From Pseudomonadota bacterium (GTDB taxonomy: Bacteria; Desulfobacterota; Desulfovibrionia; Desulfovibrionales; Desulfovibrionaceae), in assembly GCA_023433925.1 (NCBI GenBank), contig JAEYTO010000123.1, positions 1-64,000 of the forward strand: DNA of 64,000 nt, read 5' to 3'. Below, piece by piece: positions 7,761-16,773 of the stretch; the stretch's first letter is position 1, and every line of letters starts with the position of its first letter. Made by a program: the position numbers and the translations under genes. A model generated the notes under the pieces. The model saw only the letters and a list, made by a program, of their open reading frames with translations, ran no database searches and had not been told where the DNA came from.

Positions 7761-10700
7761 TCAATGCACGCGCCGCTCGCTCGGCTTCCGCTCGGGGATC
7801 AGCCGCTCGATGCCGGGCAGGATGCCGAACAGGATGTCCAGGGGCGTGCGCACGATGCCCGTGGCCGTGTTGCCGATGACATCCAGGGCGCGCACGCCCA
7901 CTTCCAGACGATTGAAGTCGCCCTCGAAGTGAATGGGCACGCGCGCCGTGTTCACCAGCTCGAAGACCATGGTATAGTCGACGATCTCCCTGTTCATGTC
8001 CACATAACCGCTACCGGTGCCGTGCAGGACAGGCGCGCGCACGAGCAGGTCGTTGTTGCGCGCCACCCCGTTCTCGATGGTCACATTGGCCGTGGCCCTT
8101 GAGAAGCGGGTGCGGCCACGGCGCCGCACGTCCTCGGGCATTTCCCAGAACTTGCGCTCGTCCAGGCTCAAGCTTGGCAGGTCCAGGGCCGCCCCGTCGG
8201 GCGGATCGTCCTCGGGCGAGAAGGAGATGCTCCCGCCGACGACCTCCAGGCGACCGTTGCCGCTCAGGGTTTCGACGAGCTCCTGGTCGGTGGCGCCCCT
8301 GGCGCGCAGCATCAGGTGCACGTCCGTGGGGCCGCGCACGTATTGGCCGCCGGCCATGGCGTCCAGAAAGGCTCCGAAGGACACGCCCTGGGCCGCGGCC
8401 TGCGTCTCGAAGGAGAACTCCTTGGGCGTGGCCACGGCCTTGAACTCGCCCCTGGCCGGGCCCTCGTGGAACTCGGCCGTTATGGGCTTGGCCACGTACA
8501 CGCCGTCGGCCGCCTCAAGCATGGCCTCGCCGCGCTCGAAGAGCAGCCGGTAGATCACCAGGCGCTCCAGGCGCAGCCTGCCCTGAAAGGCCAGCCTGCT
8601 CATGAGCTTCAGGGGCAGGTGGACGGCCTCGTCCTTGCCCGGCGGGCCGAGCCTCTCCCTGGGGGGCGCGCGGTAGCGGTCGAAGTCGAAGCTCGTCCCG
8701 GCCAGGTCGAAGAGGAGCCGAGGCTTGTCCATGTCCGGGATGCTCGCGCTGCCGGCCAGATGGAAGTCGTCAAGCTCAAGCTCCAGGCTGGGGATGTCCA
8801 GGCGGCGGTCGCGCAGGCTGAAGGCGGCCTTGGCCGAGGCCGCGCTCAGGGCCGCCGGGTCGCGAGTCGAGCGCAGGCTGATCCCGGCGCGCTCCAGGGT
8901 CTGCCTGGGATTGAAGCGATCCAGGGCCAGGCTGCCGGCGCAGCTCGGATTGTCGCCCAGGCCCTGGGCGCGCAGGTCCCCCCGGCCCGTCAGGCCAGGC
9001 CCGCTCAGGGCTAGGTCGGCCAGCTCCAAGGTACCCTTGGCCGTGTCCAGGGACAGGTTGCCGCGCAAGGTCAGGCTGTTGCGCGCGTCGCGCAGGGCCG
9101 GACCCTTGGCCGACAAGCGAAAGCCCGCCCCGGTCACGGCCAGGGAGCCCGCGTCTCGCGGCACGCGCAGCCCGCCCGCCAGGCCCAGGTCCAGACGCAG
9201 GGCCGAATCCGGGCTTTCCATGTCGAGCGCCAGGGCGCAGCGGTAGACATGCGGCGCATCCTTGCCCGTGTCCAGGCGGGCCTCGCCCCCGGCCTCGCCG
9301 GCCAGGATGAGCCGTCCGCCAAGCCTGCCGAAGGCCACGGTCCCGCCCTCGGGCAATCCCAGGCGGCCGTCACGGGCCGAAAACTCAAGAGTCGTGCGCT
9401 GCGTGCGCAGGAACTCGTCCATGCCGCCGGCCCCGGCTTCGCCCCGAAGCGTGGCGTCCAGCCTGCCGGTGAGCAGGTCGGCCCGCCCGAGCGATCCGCT
9501 TTGCCCAATAAACGCCAGGGCCTGCTCCGCATCGAGGTCCCGGGCCTCCATGACCAGGTTCGCCCGGGGGCTCTGCTCCGCGCCGAGCTTCAGGCCAGCG
9601 GCGATCCTGCCGCCCAGCGCGCGGGAAGACTCGGCGTCCAGGCGCAGGGAGTCGCCCCGCATGTCGAGCTTCACGCCCAGCGCGCCCAGGCTCGCGCCCG
9701 GCAGCACGGCCTCCTCGGCGTACAACGTGCCGCTGATGGCCGGGCAGGCCGGATGGAAGGGCAGGAGGCAATCCGGCCCGAGCCAGTCCGGCGCCGATGC
9801 GGCATCCTTGTCTTCCGCCAGCAGGGCCGGCAGGTATGGAGCCAGGTTCAGGCGCTTGGCCCGCAGGTCGAAGCGCAGCCTGGGCCTGGCCGTTCCCTGC
9901 TTGTCTCCGAGACCTTCCACGGCTCCCGAGCCCTCCAGACACATGCCGTCCAGAGTCAGGGACACGGCCGGCATGCGCAGGCCTTCGGATCCACCCTGGA
10001 AGGCCATGCGCAACGAGGCTTCGCGCAGCGCGTCCCCGGACATGGCCTTGTGCGGCTCCACGCCCAGGACGCGAAACAGCTCGCGCAGGTCGCAGCGGTC
10101 CACTTCCAGGCGGCCCTCGAAGCGCTCGGGCGCGCCTCTGACCCGCAGGGTCTTGACGAGAACGGCCGGCCCCCGCGCGCCACGTCGGCCGTGGGCAGAG
10201 AGGCGGCCATCCAGCAGCAGGGAGAATTCCCGCTGGCCGATTTCGGCGCGCAGGCTGCTTTGGTAGCCGCCATTCTGGAAATCGATGCGCTCCACGCGGC
10301 CCTCGATGAGGCCGGCCTCGGCGCGCAAGGCGATCTTGAGCCGGCTCGCCCGCACGCCGTGCGTCACCACCTCGCCGGCTTGCACGCCCAGATCGAGCCT
10401 GAGCGAGCGCAGCCGCTCCAGCAGGGGCTCGTCGATGAGGTTCTCGCCGGAGCCGGCGGGCCAGGCGGCAGGGCTCAGTTCGTCCAGGTTCAGCCTGGGC
10501 GCGTCAAGCTCCGCTGTCCAGGCCGGATTCGACCAGCCCTTGCGCGACAGCCTGCCGCCGAGCACGGACCGGCCCAGGCTGGCCTTGTCCACGCGCACCT
10601 CCAGCCCCTCCCGATCGGCGGACAGCTCAAGCTCGGCCTCGGTCGGCACGGCGCGGCCCAGGGCCACCGCAGGCACGGGCAGCTCCAGGGCGGCGGCGAG

Positions 10701-11600
10701 CGCGGCCGTATCCAGGGCGCTGGCCCGCAGCCTGCAAAGCGCCACGGGAGCGGAGAGCAGGCCTTGGACCTCGGCCGAGCCGGCCAGGCGCAACGCGCCG
10801 AGTTCGAGATCAAGGCCGCTGACACGCAAGGTCTCGTCGGCGGTGTCCAGATCGATCAGCGCGCCGATGCGCCCCGTGCGGGCCTTGCCGTCCAGAGCCA
10901 CGAGGACCAGGTCCGCGTGCGTCTCCAGGTTCTGGATGCGCATCTGGCCGCCCTGCGCGCGCAACACGCCCACGGAGTCGAGGGCCGCTTCCAGGCGCGG
11001 AGCCGGTCCGCCCGCGGCCGATTCCAGGCGCAGGCTGGAGGACAGGGACAGGAAGCCGCTGCCGCGGCGATAGCGCAACTGCGTCCGCTCCAGCGTAAGG
11101 CGCGCCCCGGAGGCGGCGTCGATCACGCACAGGCTGCCTTCGGATATGCGCAGGCTGCCCATGCCCGCGAAGGCGAAAGCCCCTTGGCCGGAGTCGCCGC
11201 CTGTTGCGCCCGGCCCAGGCAGCGGCCAGTCGAGGCTTCCGTCGGCCCGGCGCTCCACCCGCAGCACGGGGCTGTCCAGGACAACCTTCCTGAGCAGCAG
11301 CTTGCGCTGGACAAGGCGCACGAGGCTCACGCCCAGGCGGGCCTCCCGGCAACTGGCCAAGGGGCCGCGCGGCCCGGCGCCCAGCTCCAGGCCGCCAAGA
11401 CACAGCTCGGGCATGGGCAGCAGCCGCAGGCCCAGCTCGCCCCGGATGGCCACGGGCATGCCCAACGTCTGGCCCAGCACGGCCTCCAGGCGCGACTTGA
11501 CCTGCCGCGTGTCCATGACGAGCGGCAAGGCCGGGGGCAGGGCCGCGAGCGCGAGGACGAGGCCTGCCAACAGGAGGAGCATGACGGTGCGCCGCTTCAT
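7761..11600 (-). CDS. AsmA-like giant envelope protein
   Basis: 1279 residues with one N-terminal membrane anchor (TVMLLLLAGLVLALAALPPA) and a long periplasmic part made of repeating beta-strand segments (LRLDL-, LDLAGT-, GSLALD-like). The C-terminal region (DYTMVFELVNTARVPIHFEGD, then VIGNTATGIVRTPLDILFG; each quoted in part) matches the AsmA C-terminal domain. AsmA-type and TamB/YhdP proteins form bridge-like grooves thought to move phospholipid between the two membranes; that role is family knowledge, not shown here. The start at 11600 (MKRRTVM) puts the signal anchor at the N-terminus; a GTG at 11636 would add 12 residues. First gene of the AsmA-YihY-ABC group. Confidence 0.87.
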   Translation of the reverse strand: MKRRTVMLLLLAGLVLALAALPPALPLVMDTRQVKSRLEAVLGQTLGMPVAIRGELGLRLLPMPELCLGGLELGAGPRGPLASCREARLGVSLVRLVQRKLLLRKVVLDSPVLRVERRADGSLDWPLPGPGATGGDSGQGAFAFAGMGSLRISEGSLCVIDAASGARLTLERTQLRYRRGSGFLSLSSSLRLESAAGGPAPRLEAALDSVGVLRAQGGQMRIQNLETHADLVLVALDGKARTGRIGALIDLDTADETLRVSGLDLELGALRLAGSAEVQGLLSAPVALCRLRASALDTAALAAALELPVPAVALGRAVPTEAELELSADREGLEVRVDKASLGRSVLGGRLSRKGWSNPAWTAELDAPRLNLDELSPAAWPAGSGENLIDEPLLERLRSLRLDLGVQAGEVVTHGVRASRLKIALRAEAGLIEGRVERIDFQNGGYQSSLRAEIGQREFSLLLDGRLSAHGRRGARGPAVLVKTLRVRGAPERFEGRLEVDRCDLRELFRVLGVEPHKAMSGDALREASLRMAFQGGSEGLRMPAVSLTLDGMCLEGSGAVEGLGDKQGTARPRLRFDLRAKRLNLAPYLPALLAEDKDAASAPDWLGPDCLLPFHPACPAISGTLYAEEAVLPGASLGALGVKLDMRGDSLRLDAESSRALGGRIAAGLKLGAEQSPRANLVMEARDLDAEQALAFIGQSGSLGRADLLTGRLDATLRGEAGAGGMDEFLRTQRTTLEFSARDGRLGLPEGGTVAFGRLGGRLILAGEAGGEARLDTGKDAPHVYRCALALDMESPDSALRLDLGLAGGLRVPRDAGSLAVTGAGFRLSAKGPALRDARNSLTLRGNLSLDTAKGTLELADLALSGPGLTGRGDLRAQGLGDNPSCAGSLALDRFNPRQTLERAGISLRSTRDPAALSAASAKAAFSLRDRRLDIPSLELELDDFHLAGSASIPDMDKPRLLFDLAGTSFDFDRYRAPPRERLGPPGKDEAVHLPLKLMSRLAFQGRLRLERLVIYRLLFERGEAMLEAADGVYVAKPITAEFHEGPARGEFKAVATPKEFSFETQAAAQGVSFGAFLDAMAGGQYVRGPTDVHLMLRARGATDQELVETLSGNGRLEVVGGSISFSPEDDPPDGAALDLPSLSLDERKFWEMPEDVRRRGRTRFSRATANVTIENGVARNNDLLVRAPVLHGTGSGYVDMNREIVDYTMVFELVNTARVPIHFEGDFNRLEVGVRALDVIGNTATGIVRTPLDILFGILPGIERLIPERKPSERRVH

Positions 11601-11749
11601 GAGCTTGCCGGGATGCGGAAGTTGAGCAAGTTGCACATGAAAGGCCGAACGGTTCCGTTATATTGCACGATGCATGCCTGCATGGGCAATATTCTCGGCG
11701 GAATGCCCGACCGGCCGGCGCGGCTGGCCGCTGGCCTGGGCAGCCCGAC

Positions 11750-12553
11750 TCAGCGGGCTGCCGGGCACGGCCCGGGAAAGAGCAGGTCCGAGTCGCCGGC
11801 CAGGCGGTAGGCCAGCAGGCCGGCCCATTCGTGCATGGCCAGGCTGGCCATGGTCAACCGCCCGCCGGCCTCGAAAGGGAACCCCAAACCCGCCTCCGGC
11901 GTGGTGCGGTAATCGACCGGGTAGGCCAGCACGTTCCAGCCCTGGGCGCGGAAAACGCCCACGGCCCTGGGCATGTGCGCGGCCGAGGTGACGAGCAGCC
12001 ACAGGCCGTCGTCCGAGGGCCGGGCCACAGCCCGGCTGAACACGGCGTTCTCCGCCGTGGTCCTCGATATATCCTCGTGGAGCACGCGCGAGCCGTCGAA
12101 GCCAAGGCGCCGCAGGGCATCGCGGGTCACATCCGATTCCTTGACCTCCTGGTGCAGGAGCAGGCCCGAGCCGCCGGAGGCCACCAGCCTGGCTTGCGGA
12201 TAGCGCCTGGCCAGGTCCACGAAGGCCACCAGCCGGTCGGCCGCGCCCGTGAGCTCGGGCCAGCCGCGCCGGCTGGAGGTGAGCTGATCCTGGTAGCCGC
12301 CGAGCACGATGATGCCCTCGACCTCGGCGGGCAGATCCACTGGATGTGGAAAGCGCTCCTCCAATGGCCGCAAGAGCCAGTGCCCCACGGGCAGCCAGCT
12401 CAGCACGAGCAGTCCGGCGGCGGCCAGGCCAGCGCACCATCTGCCGGCGCGTCGCCAGGGCGTCCACAGGAGCGCCGCGCCCACGGCCGCCAGGAGCACG
12501 AGGAAATTGTCGGGCGAGGCCAGGAACCACAGGAGCTTGGACGCGGCGAACAT
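11750..12553 (-). CDS. YdcF/DUF218-family membrane protein (SanA/ElyC-like)
   Basis: 267 residues. Two N-terminal hydrophobic segments (LLWFLASPDNFLVLLAAVGA and WCAGLAAAGLLVLSWLPVGH) are followed by a DUF218 domain with the family motifs IIVLGG, VASGGSG, ESDVTRDALRRLG, SRTTAENAVFS and VTSAAHMPRAVGVF. ElyC-type members act in envelope polysaccharide metabolism in the periplasm, but no substrate can be read from the sequence. Its ATG shares one base with the stop codon of the glycosyltransferase gene (TGATG), so the two are translated together. The stop codon sits inside a small hairpin at 11741-11760. Confidence 0.88.
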   Translation of the reverse strand: MFAASKLLWFLASPDNFLVLLAAVGAALLWTPWRRAGRWCAGLAAAGLLVLSWLPVGHWLLRPLEERFPHPVDLPAEVEGIIVLGGYQDQLTSSRRGWPELTGAADRLVAFVDLARRYPQARLVASGGSGLLLHQEVKESDVTRDALRRLGFDGSRVLHEDISRTTAENAVFSRAVARPSDDGLWLLVTSAAHMPRAVGVFRAQGWNVLAYPVDYRTTPEAGLGFPFEAGGRLTMASLAMHEWAGLLAYRLAGDSDLLFPGPCPAAR

Positions 12554-13407
12554 CAGGCCTCCTGCCGCCAGCCGGCGGCGAGCAGCTCGCGTTTCTTGAG
12601 CACGATCATGTGCTCGTACCAGGCCTGCAGCAGGGCGTAGGTCAGCCCTGCCCGGCCGTCCAGGAAGCCCCCGCGCGCGGCATAAAGGGCCAGGAAGCGC
12701 GCCAGCGGCCGCAGGGGCAGCCGGGAGAGCAGGAGCTTCTGGCTCCCACGCCGCTCGCGCGGGTCGCCCCGAAACAGGCTGTCCAGAAGCAGGCCGCTCG
12801 TGGAGGGCCGCGTTCCGGCGCGATCCTGCTCCAGCTCCTGGGCCAGCTCCTGGCGGGCTTCCAATGTGCTGTAGGCGTTGTGGCGCTCGATCCACTGCGC
12901 CAGGCCCTTGGACAAGGGATGGTGCAGCAGGTCGCCCCTCAGCCTGCCCAGGGGGCCATCCACATGCGTGACCGGGTTCACCAGCCGCGAGAAGGACACG
13001 CGCTCGGGCCGGAACAGACGGACGTACCAGCGCGTGGCCTGCGTTCGGCGCAGCTCGCGGCCCATGAAGAAGTCGCGCCGCCGGACCAGGAAGGCCGCGG
13101 CGTCGCCCGGCGCGCCGGTGGCGGCGAGCACGGACCGGCCCAGCTCGGGCGTGGCCCGTTCGTCGGCGTCGATCATGAGCACCCACGGATGCCGGAAAGG
13201 CAGCTCGCGCACGGCGTGGTTGAGCTGCGAGGCCCAGTCGTCCATGAGCCGTTGCGAGACCGCGGCCCCGCGGCCGCGGGCGATCTCCACAGTGCGGTCC
13301 GTGGAGCCGGAGTCGAGCACGTGCGCGTCGTCGCTGAAGGCCACGGAATCGAGGCAGGCCCCGAGGTTGGCCTCCTCGTTCAGGGTCAACACGAGCACCG
13401 AAACCAT
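12553..13407 (-). CDS. Family 2 glycosyltransferase, WaaE/KdtX-like
   Basis: 284 residues. The N-terminal GT-A fold has VSVLVLTLNEEANL, then DSGSTDRTVEIA and the metal-binding DADE of VLMIDADERATPELG. The pattern RRRDFFMGRELRR followed by VRLFRPERV and HHPLSKGL resembles WaaE-type beta-glycosyltransferases that add glucose to the inner core of lipopolysaccharide. A C-terminal hydrophobic segment may hold it to the membrane face. Coupled to the YdcF-type gene downstream; together they suggest a small envelope glycan unit. The exact donor and acceptor are not known. Confidence 0.85.
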   Translation of the reverse strand: MVSVLVLTLNEEANLGACLDSVAFSDDAHVLDSGSTDRTVEIARGRGAAVSQRLMDDWASQLNHAVRELPFRHPWVLMIDADERATPELGRSVLAATGAPGDAAAFLVRRRDFFMGRELRRTQATRWYVRLFRPERVSFSRLVNPVTHVDGPLGRLRGDLLHHPLSKGLAQWIERHNAYSTLEARQELAQELEQDRAGTRPSTSGLLLDSLFRGDPRERRGSQKLLLSRLPLRPLARFLALYAARGGFLDGRAGLTYALLQAWYEHMIVLKKRELLAAGWRQEA

Positions 13408-13422
13408 GGCCGCCCCGCTGCC

Positions 13423-14586
13423 CTAGGCGCGGTCCAGACCGGCCAGGTAGCGTTCCAGGCGGTCCAGGCCCTCGCGGATGTTCTCCAGGGAGTTGGCGTA
13501 GGAGAAGCGGATGTAGCCCTCGCCGCCCGGCCCGAAGTCCATGCCGGGCGTGACGCCCACGTGGGCCTTGTCCAGGATGTCGAAGGCGAAGGCCAGGGAG
13601 TCGGAGGTGAAGCGCTTGGCGTTGGCCAGGACGTAGAACGCGCCCGTGGGCTCCACGGCCACGCCCAGGCCCATGGCCTTGAGCCTGCCGAGCATGTAGC
13701 GCCGCCGCTCGTCGTAGGTCGCGCGCATGCGCTCCACGTCCCCGGCCGCGTGGCGCAGGGCCGCCAGGCCGGCCCACTGGGCCACGGAGCCGGCGCAGAT
13801 GAACAGGTTCTGGGCCAGCTTGCGCAGCACGTCCATGTAGGCCCCTGGCGCGATGAGGTAGCCCAGCCGCCAGCCGGTCATGGCGTAGAGCTTGGAGAAG
13901 CCGTTGAGCACGAAGGCCTGGTCCGTGAATTCGAGGATCGAGCGGTCCCGGCCCGCGTAGGTCAGGCCGTGGTATATCTCGTCCGAGACGATGGCCGGGC
14001 CTCCGTTCTCCGCCAGCCCGGCCAGCTCGGCCATGGTCTCGGCCGGCATGAGGGTGCCCGTGGGGTTGCCCGGCGAGTTGATGACCACGGCCCGGCTGCG
14101 CGGGTCCGTGGCCGCGCGCACGGCCTGGACCCGGTACTGGAAGCCGTCCTCCTCGCGCACGGGCACGAGCCTGGGCTCCGCGCCCGCGAAGCGGATGAAG
14201 TTCGGGTAGCAGGCATAGCCCGGGTCCGGGATGAGCACGTTGTCGCCGGTCCCGCAGAGCACGGCGAAGCACAGGAGCATGGCCGGCGAGGTGCCCGAGG
14301 TGACCAGGATGCGGCCGGGGTCCACGCTCACCCCGTAGCGCGCCGCGTGGTCGTCGCTGATGGCCTGTCTAAGCTCGGCCAGGCCGAGGCTGTGCGTGTA
14401 GTGCGTCTGGCCGGCGTCCATGGCCCGGCAGGCGGCCTCGCGCACGCAGTCCGGCGCGTCGAAGTCGGGCTCGCCGATCTCCAGGTGAATGACGCGCGCG
14501 CCCTGGCGCTCCAGCTCCTGGGCGCGTTCCAGCACGGACATGACGTAAAAGGGCTTGATCGAGTCGAAACGGGTCAGGGGGGACAT
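13423..14586 (-). CDS. Pyridoxal-phosphate aminotransferase, class I/II
   Basis: 387 residues, the normal length for the fold-type I aspartate aminotransferase superfamily. Visible motifs are EIGEPDFDAP near the N-terminus, SGTSPAM for phosphate binding, NSPGNPTGT, SDEIYHGL, and the Schiff-base lysine in NGFSKLYAMTGWRLGY, with the C-terminal arginine in EGYIRFSYANS that binds the substrate carboxylate. It transfers an amino group between an amino acid and a 2-oxoacid; alanine, aspartate or aromatic acids are all possible. It stands apart from the glycosyltransferase by only 15 bp and could be part of the same transcript. Confidence 0.9.
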   Translation of the reverse strand: MSPLTRFDSIKPFYVMSVLERAQELERQGARVIHLEIGEPDFDAPDCVREAACRAMDAGQTHYTHSLGLAELRQAISDDHAARYGVSVDPGRILVTSGTSPAMLLCFAVLCGTGDNVLIPDPGYACYPNFIRFAGAEPRLVPVREEDGFQYRVQAVRAATDPRSRAVVINSPGNPTGTLMPAETMAELAGLAENGGPAIVSDEIYHGLTYAGRDRSILEFTDQAFVLNGFSKLYAMTGWRLGYLIAPGAYMDVLRKLAQNLFICAGSVAQWAGLAALRHAAGDVERMRATYDERRRYMLGRLKAMGLGVAVEPTGAFYVLANAKRFTSDSLAFAFDILDKAHVGVTPGMDFGPGGEGYIRFSYANSLENIREGLDRLERYLAGLDRA

Positions 14587-14605
14587 GAGAACTCCTTGAA
14601 TCCTG

Positions 14606-14627
14606 GTAAGCCACCCGGCTTACCAAG
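14606..14627. other. Perfect 9-bp inverted repeat
   Basis: TGGTAAGCC and GGCTTACCA separated by ACCC, lying in the 5' leader of the aminotransferase gene and downstream of the DUF4019 gene. No T tract follows on either strand, so it is either a weak 3'-end structure or an operator. Function not assignable. Confidence 0.5.
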
Positions 14628-14651
14628 GGGCGGGCGAGGGCGCAAGGGTCC

Positions 14652-15164
14652 TCAGCGGATGAAATAGCCGGCCACGCGCCACGCCCGACCCTCGCGGCAC
14701 ATGGTCAGGGTCTCGGTGGTGTAGGCCACCTTTTCGTATGATGCGCCGAAGAGGATGACCAAACACTCGCCGTCCGGCCCGCCTGGCCCCTCGGGCTCGG
14801 CCCGGCGCGCCTCGATGGGCTCGCGGCGGCTGACCTTGCCGAGCTTCCCGCGCGCGGCCCGGATACGCTTCAGCCACTCGGCCCTGCTCATGCCCTCGCG
14901 GAAGCCTGTCCCGGCTTGGGTCCAGCTTTGGTCGTAGCGGCCGGAGTCCAGGAGCCTAAGCCAGTCCCTGGCGCTCTCCAGGGCAGCGGACGGCGCCGCG
15001 AGCCTGGCTGCGGACTCGGCCAAGGCCGCATCCGGACACAGGCTCAGGACAACGGCCAGGAGCGGGATCAGGAGCGAAGCAGGCAGGCGGCCGGCTTGGA
15101 GCCACCCTAGGTCAGGCGCGGCGGGCGCGCCTGGCCTAGGTGAAATTTCGCGGCGTGCTTGCAC
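14652..15164 (-). CDS. DUF4019 domain-containing exported protein
   Basis: About 170 residues. A hydrophobic segment (LPASLLIPLLAVVLSLCPDA) ending in ALAES looks like a signal peptide. The mature part carries the DUF4019 pattern: ARDWLRLLDSGRYDQSWTQA, then EWLKRIRAARGKLGKVSRRE, and the C-terminal ETLTMCREGRAWRVAGYFIR. The family's function is unknown. No ATG is available; I choose the GTG at 15164, just past the FKBP stop codon, while a TTG at 15191 would overlap that gene. The start is uncertain. It probably shares a transcript with the FKBP gene. Confidence 0.72.
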   Translation of the reverse strand: MQARREISPRPGAPAAPDLGWLQAGRLPASLLIPLLAVVLSLCPDAALAESAARLAAPSAALESARDWLRLLDSGRYDQSWTQAGTGFREGMSRAEWLKRIRAARGKLGKVSRREPIEARRAEPEGPGGPDGECLVILFGASYEKVAYTTETLTMCREGRAWRVAGYFIR

Positions 15165-15168
15165 AGGC

Positions 15169-15603
15169 CTACGCCTGCGCGATCTCCACAAGCTTGAGAT
15201 CGAAGGTGAGGTCCCTGCCGGCCAGGGGATGGTTGGCGTCCAGAGTCACCATCTCATCGGTGATGCTCGTGACGGTGACCGTGGTGGCGCCGCCGTCCTC
15301 GGTGCGCAATTGCAGGAGCTGGCCGACCTCGGGATTGATGTTCTCCGGGATCTGCGCCTTCTGGACCTCAATGCACATGTCGTCGCGGTAGTCGCCGTAG
15401 GCCTCGCCCGAGGGGATGGTGACTTCCTTGCTCTCGCCTTCGCTCATGCCCTCGATGGCGTTCTCGAAGCCCTGGATGACCATGCCGCTGCCCAGGACGA
15501 ACTCCAGGGGATCGCGATCCAGGGACGAGTCGAAGACAGTGCCGTCATCGAGCTTGCCCGTGTAATGGACCTTGACGGTATCGCCGCTCTTCGCCTGCGC
15601 CAT
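15169..15603 (-). CDS. FKBP-type peptidyl-prolyl cis-trans isomerase, SlyD-like
   Basis: 144 residues. The split FKBP domain shows VKVHYTGKLDDGTVFDSS and VIQGFENAIEGMSEGE, with the chaperone insert-in-flap region (YGDYRDDMCIE to ITDEMVTLDANHPLAG) between strands, ending in LTFDLKLVEI. This is the SlyD layout without the metal-binding histidine tail found in E. coli SlyD. It catalyses proline isomerisation and helps folding in the cytoplasm. The ATG at 15603 is preceded by GGAGG at 7 nt, so the 7 extra residues of the longer frame are not used. Confidence 0.92.
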   Translation of the reverse strand: MAQAKSGDTVKVHYTGKLDDGTVFDSSLDRDPLEFVLGSGMVIQGFENAIEGMSEGESKEVTIPSGEAYGDYRDDMCIEVQKAQIPENINPEVGQLLQLRTEDGGATTVTVTSITDEMVTLDANHPLAGRDLTFDLKLVEIAQA

Positions 15604-16004
15604 GGGTTTCCTCCGCTGCGCCACGGGGAGCAGGCCCCGGGCGGTTTGCTTGGGTTGTCAGCCAGAGGCGGCCTCGGCCGCCGGCCCTGATGAGATCACG
15701 GCAGCCTACGCTAGGGCCTGGAGCGGGGCAAATCTTTTCCTGGCCGCGCGTGGATGCCGCGCAACTCGCCTTGTCCGTGCGCTCGTCCTTGCGCAGGGCC
15801 AGGAGCTCTCGGCGGCCAGCTTTGCGGAACCTCGCGCGGGCAGGCCGCGCGCAGTCCTCGGCGAGACAGGTCGGTCCAGGTCCATGACACCGCGACCCGG
15901 CGGCATGGACACTTTAGGAGTAAAAGCAGGGGTGAAGGCGTTGATTTTCGCTGCCAAACCAGACATAGTGCAAGCGCGTCCGAGGGAACGACACGGAGGG
16001 ACTC
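15604..16004. other. Divergent intergenic region
   Basis: About 400 bases between the leftward FKBP gene and the rightward response-regulator gene, so it should hold two promoters. I see no promoter pair I would defend. Short open frames cross it but show no family similarity and no ribosome binding site. The response-regulator binding site GGAGGG lies at 15995-16000. Confidence 0.4.
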
Positions 16005-16436
16005 GTGAAGGACAAAGCCTTGCGCGCCTTGATTGTCGATGACGACTTCTACTGCCGCAGCTATCTGCAGGAGATCCTGCACCCCTATGCGTACTGCGAC
16101 ATCGCCGTGAACGGCGACGAAGCCATCTTCGCCTTCCGCCGGGCCTGGTCCGAGGCCAAGCCCTATGATCTCATCTGCCTGGACCTGGTCATGCCCGAGA
16201 TCGACGGCCACAAGGCCCTGCGCGAGATCAGGGCCATCGAGAAGGAGATGGACGTGGCCAAGGACAAGCAGGTCAAGATCATCATCACCACCGTGCTCGA
16301 CAACAGCAAGGAGACCCACGACGCCTTTTTCCTGGGCGGCGCGACCTCCTTCCTGGTCAAGCCCATCGAGGAATCCATGCTCCTGGCCGAGCTGCGCAAG
16401 CTCGGGCTCATCTCGGCCCAGCGCCAGGCCACCTGA
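16005..16436 (+). CDS. Single-domain response regulator (CheY-like receiver)
   Basis: 143 residues, a receiver domain only. The acidic pair is in LIVDDDF, the phosphoacceptor is Asp60 in LDLVMPEIDG, the conserved Thr/Ser site lies in IIITTVLDNS and Lys119 is in FLVKPIEE. It starts with GTG after GGAGGG. There is no output domain, so it must act by protein contact, as CheY or Spo0F do. No kinase gene is adjacent; the nearest are at 25 and 30.7 kb. A strong terminator follows, so it is a one-gene unit. Confidence 0.92.
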   Translation: MKDKALRALIVDDDFYCRSYLQEILHPYAYCDIAVNGDEAIFAFRRAWSEAKPYDLICLDLVMPEIDGHKALREIRAIEKEMDVAKDKQVKIIITTVLDNSKETHDAFFLGGATSFLVKPIEESMLLAELRKLGLISAQRQAT

Positions 16437-16461
16437 GCCAGGCAGCCCCGCACGCGACTTC

Positions 16462-16490
16462 AAGACCCGGCGCATGCCGGGTCTTTTTTT
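16462..16490 (+). terminator. Rho-independent terminator
   Basis: AAGACCCGGC and GCCGGGTCTT form a 10-bp stem with a 2-4 nt loop (centre GCAT), followed by a run of T. It closes the response-regulator transcript. Confidence 0.92.
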
Positions 16491-16773
16491 GGCTCCCGCT
16501 CCGCCATGGGGCGCATATCGCCTCGTGCATCAACAACGTCGCGTTACGCGACGACAAACATGCGCCAATACATCGCAACACTACGCCACTCTATGAAAAT
16601 GCACATTTGCACCGAGGCGTTTATCAGCTCCCTGAAAGGCGCATATCCGTCTGTCGAATAAAAGTCACCGCATCACATCCGAGCCTTGTCCTGACTCGTT
16701 TGATCTTTCCCTGCCTTTATAATAGATTCACGCGCGACTCCCTTTCAAGCACCACAACAATGATGTTGTCGCC
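16491..16773 (+). promoter_or_regulatory. Regulated promoter region of the polysaccharide-export operon
   Basis: This leader is clearly AT-richer than the genes around it. A perfect -10 hexamer TATAAT is at 16718-16723, with no good -35 at 17 bp, suggesting activator dependence. Two perfect palindromes flank it: CGTCGCG-TTA-CGCGACG at 16537-16553 and ACAACA-ATGA-TGTTGT at 16754-16769. The second lies immediately before the first start codon and replaces a recognisable ribosome binding site. Both could be operators or RNA structures. Assignment as a regulated promoter is inference. Confidence 0.5.

Noticed and set aside
9249..11810. 853-codon plus-strand open frame
   Set aside because: Antisense to the AsmA-like gene, with low-complexity translation and no family motif.
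12346..14667. 773-codon plus-strand open frame
   Set aside because: Antisense to the YdcF, glycosyltransferase and aminotransferase genes, all of which carry clear motifs.
16491..16773. Riboswitch in the leader of the export operon
   Set aside because: Palindromes are present, but no known c-di-GMP (GEMM) or other riboswitch core could be matched.
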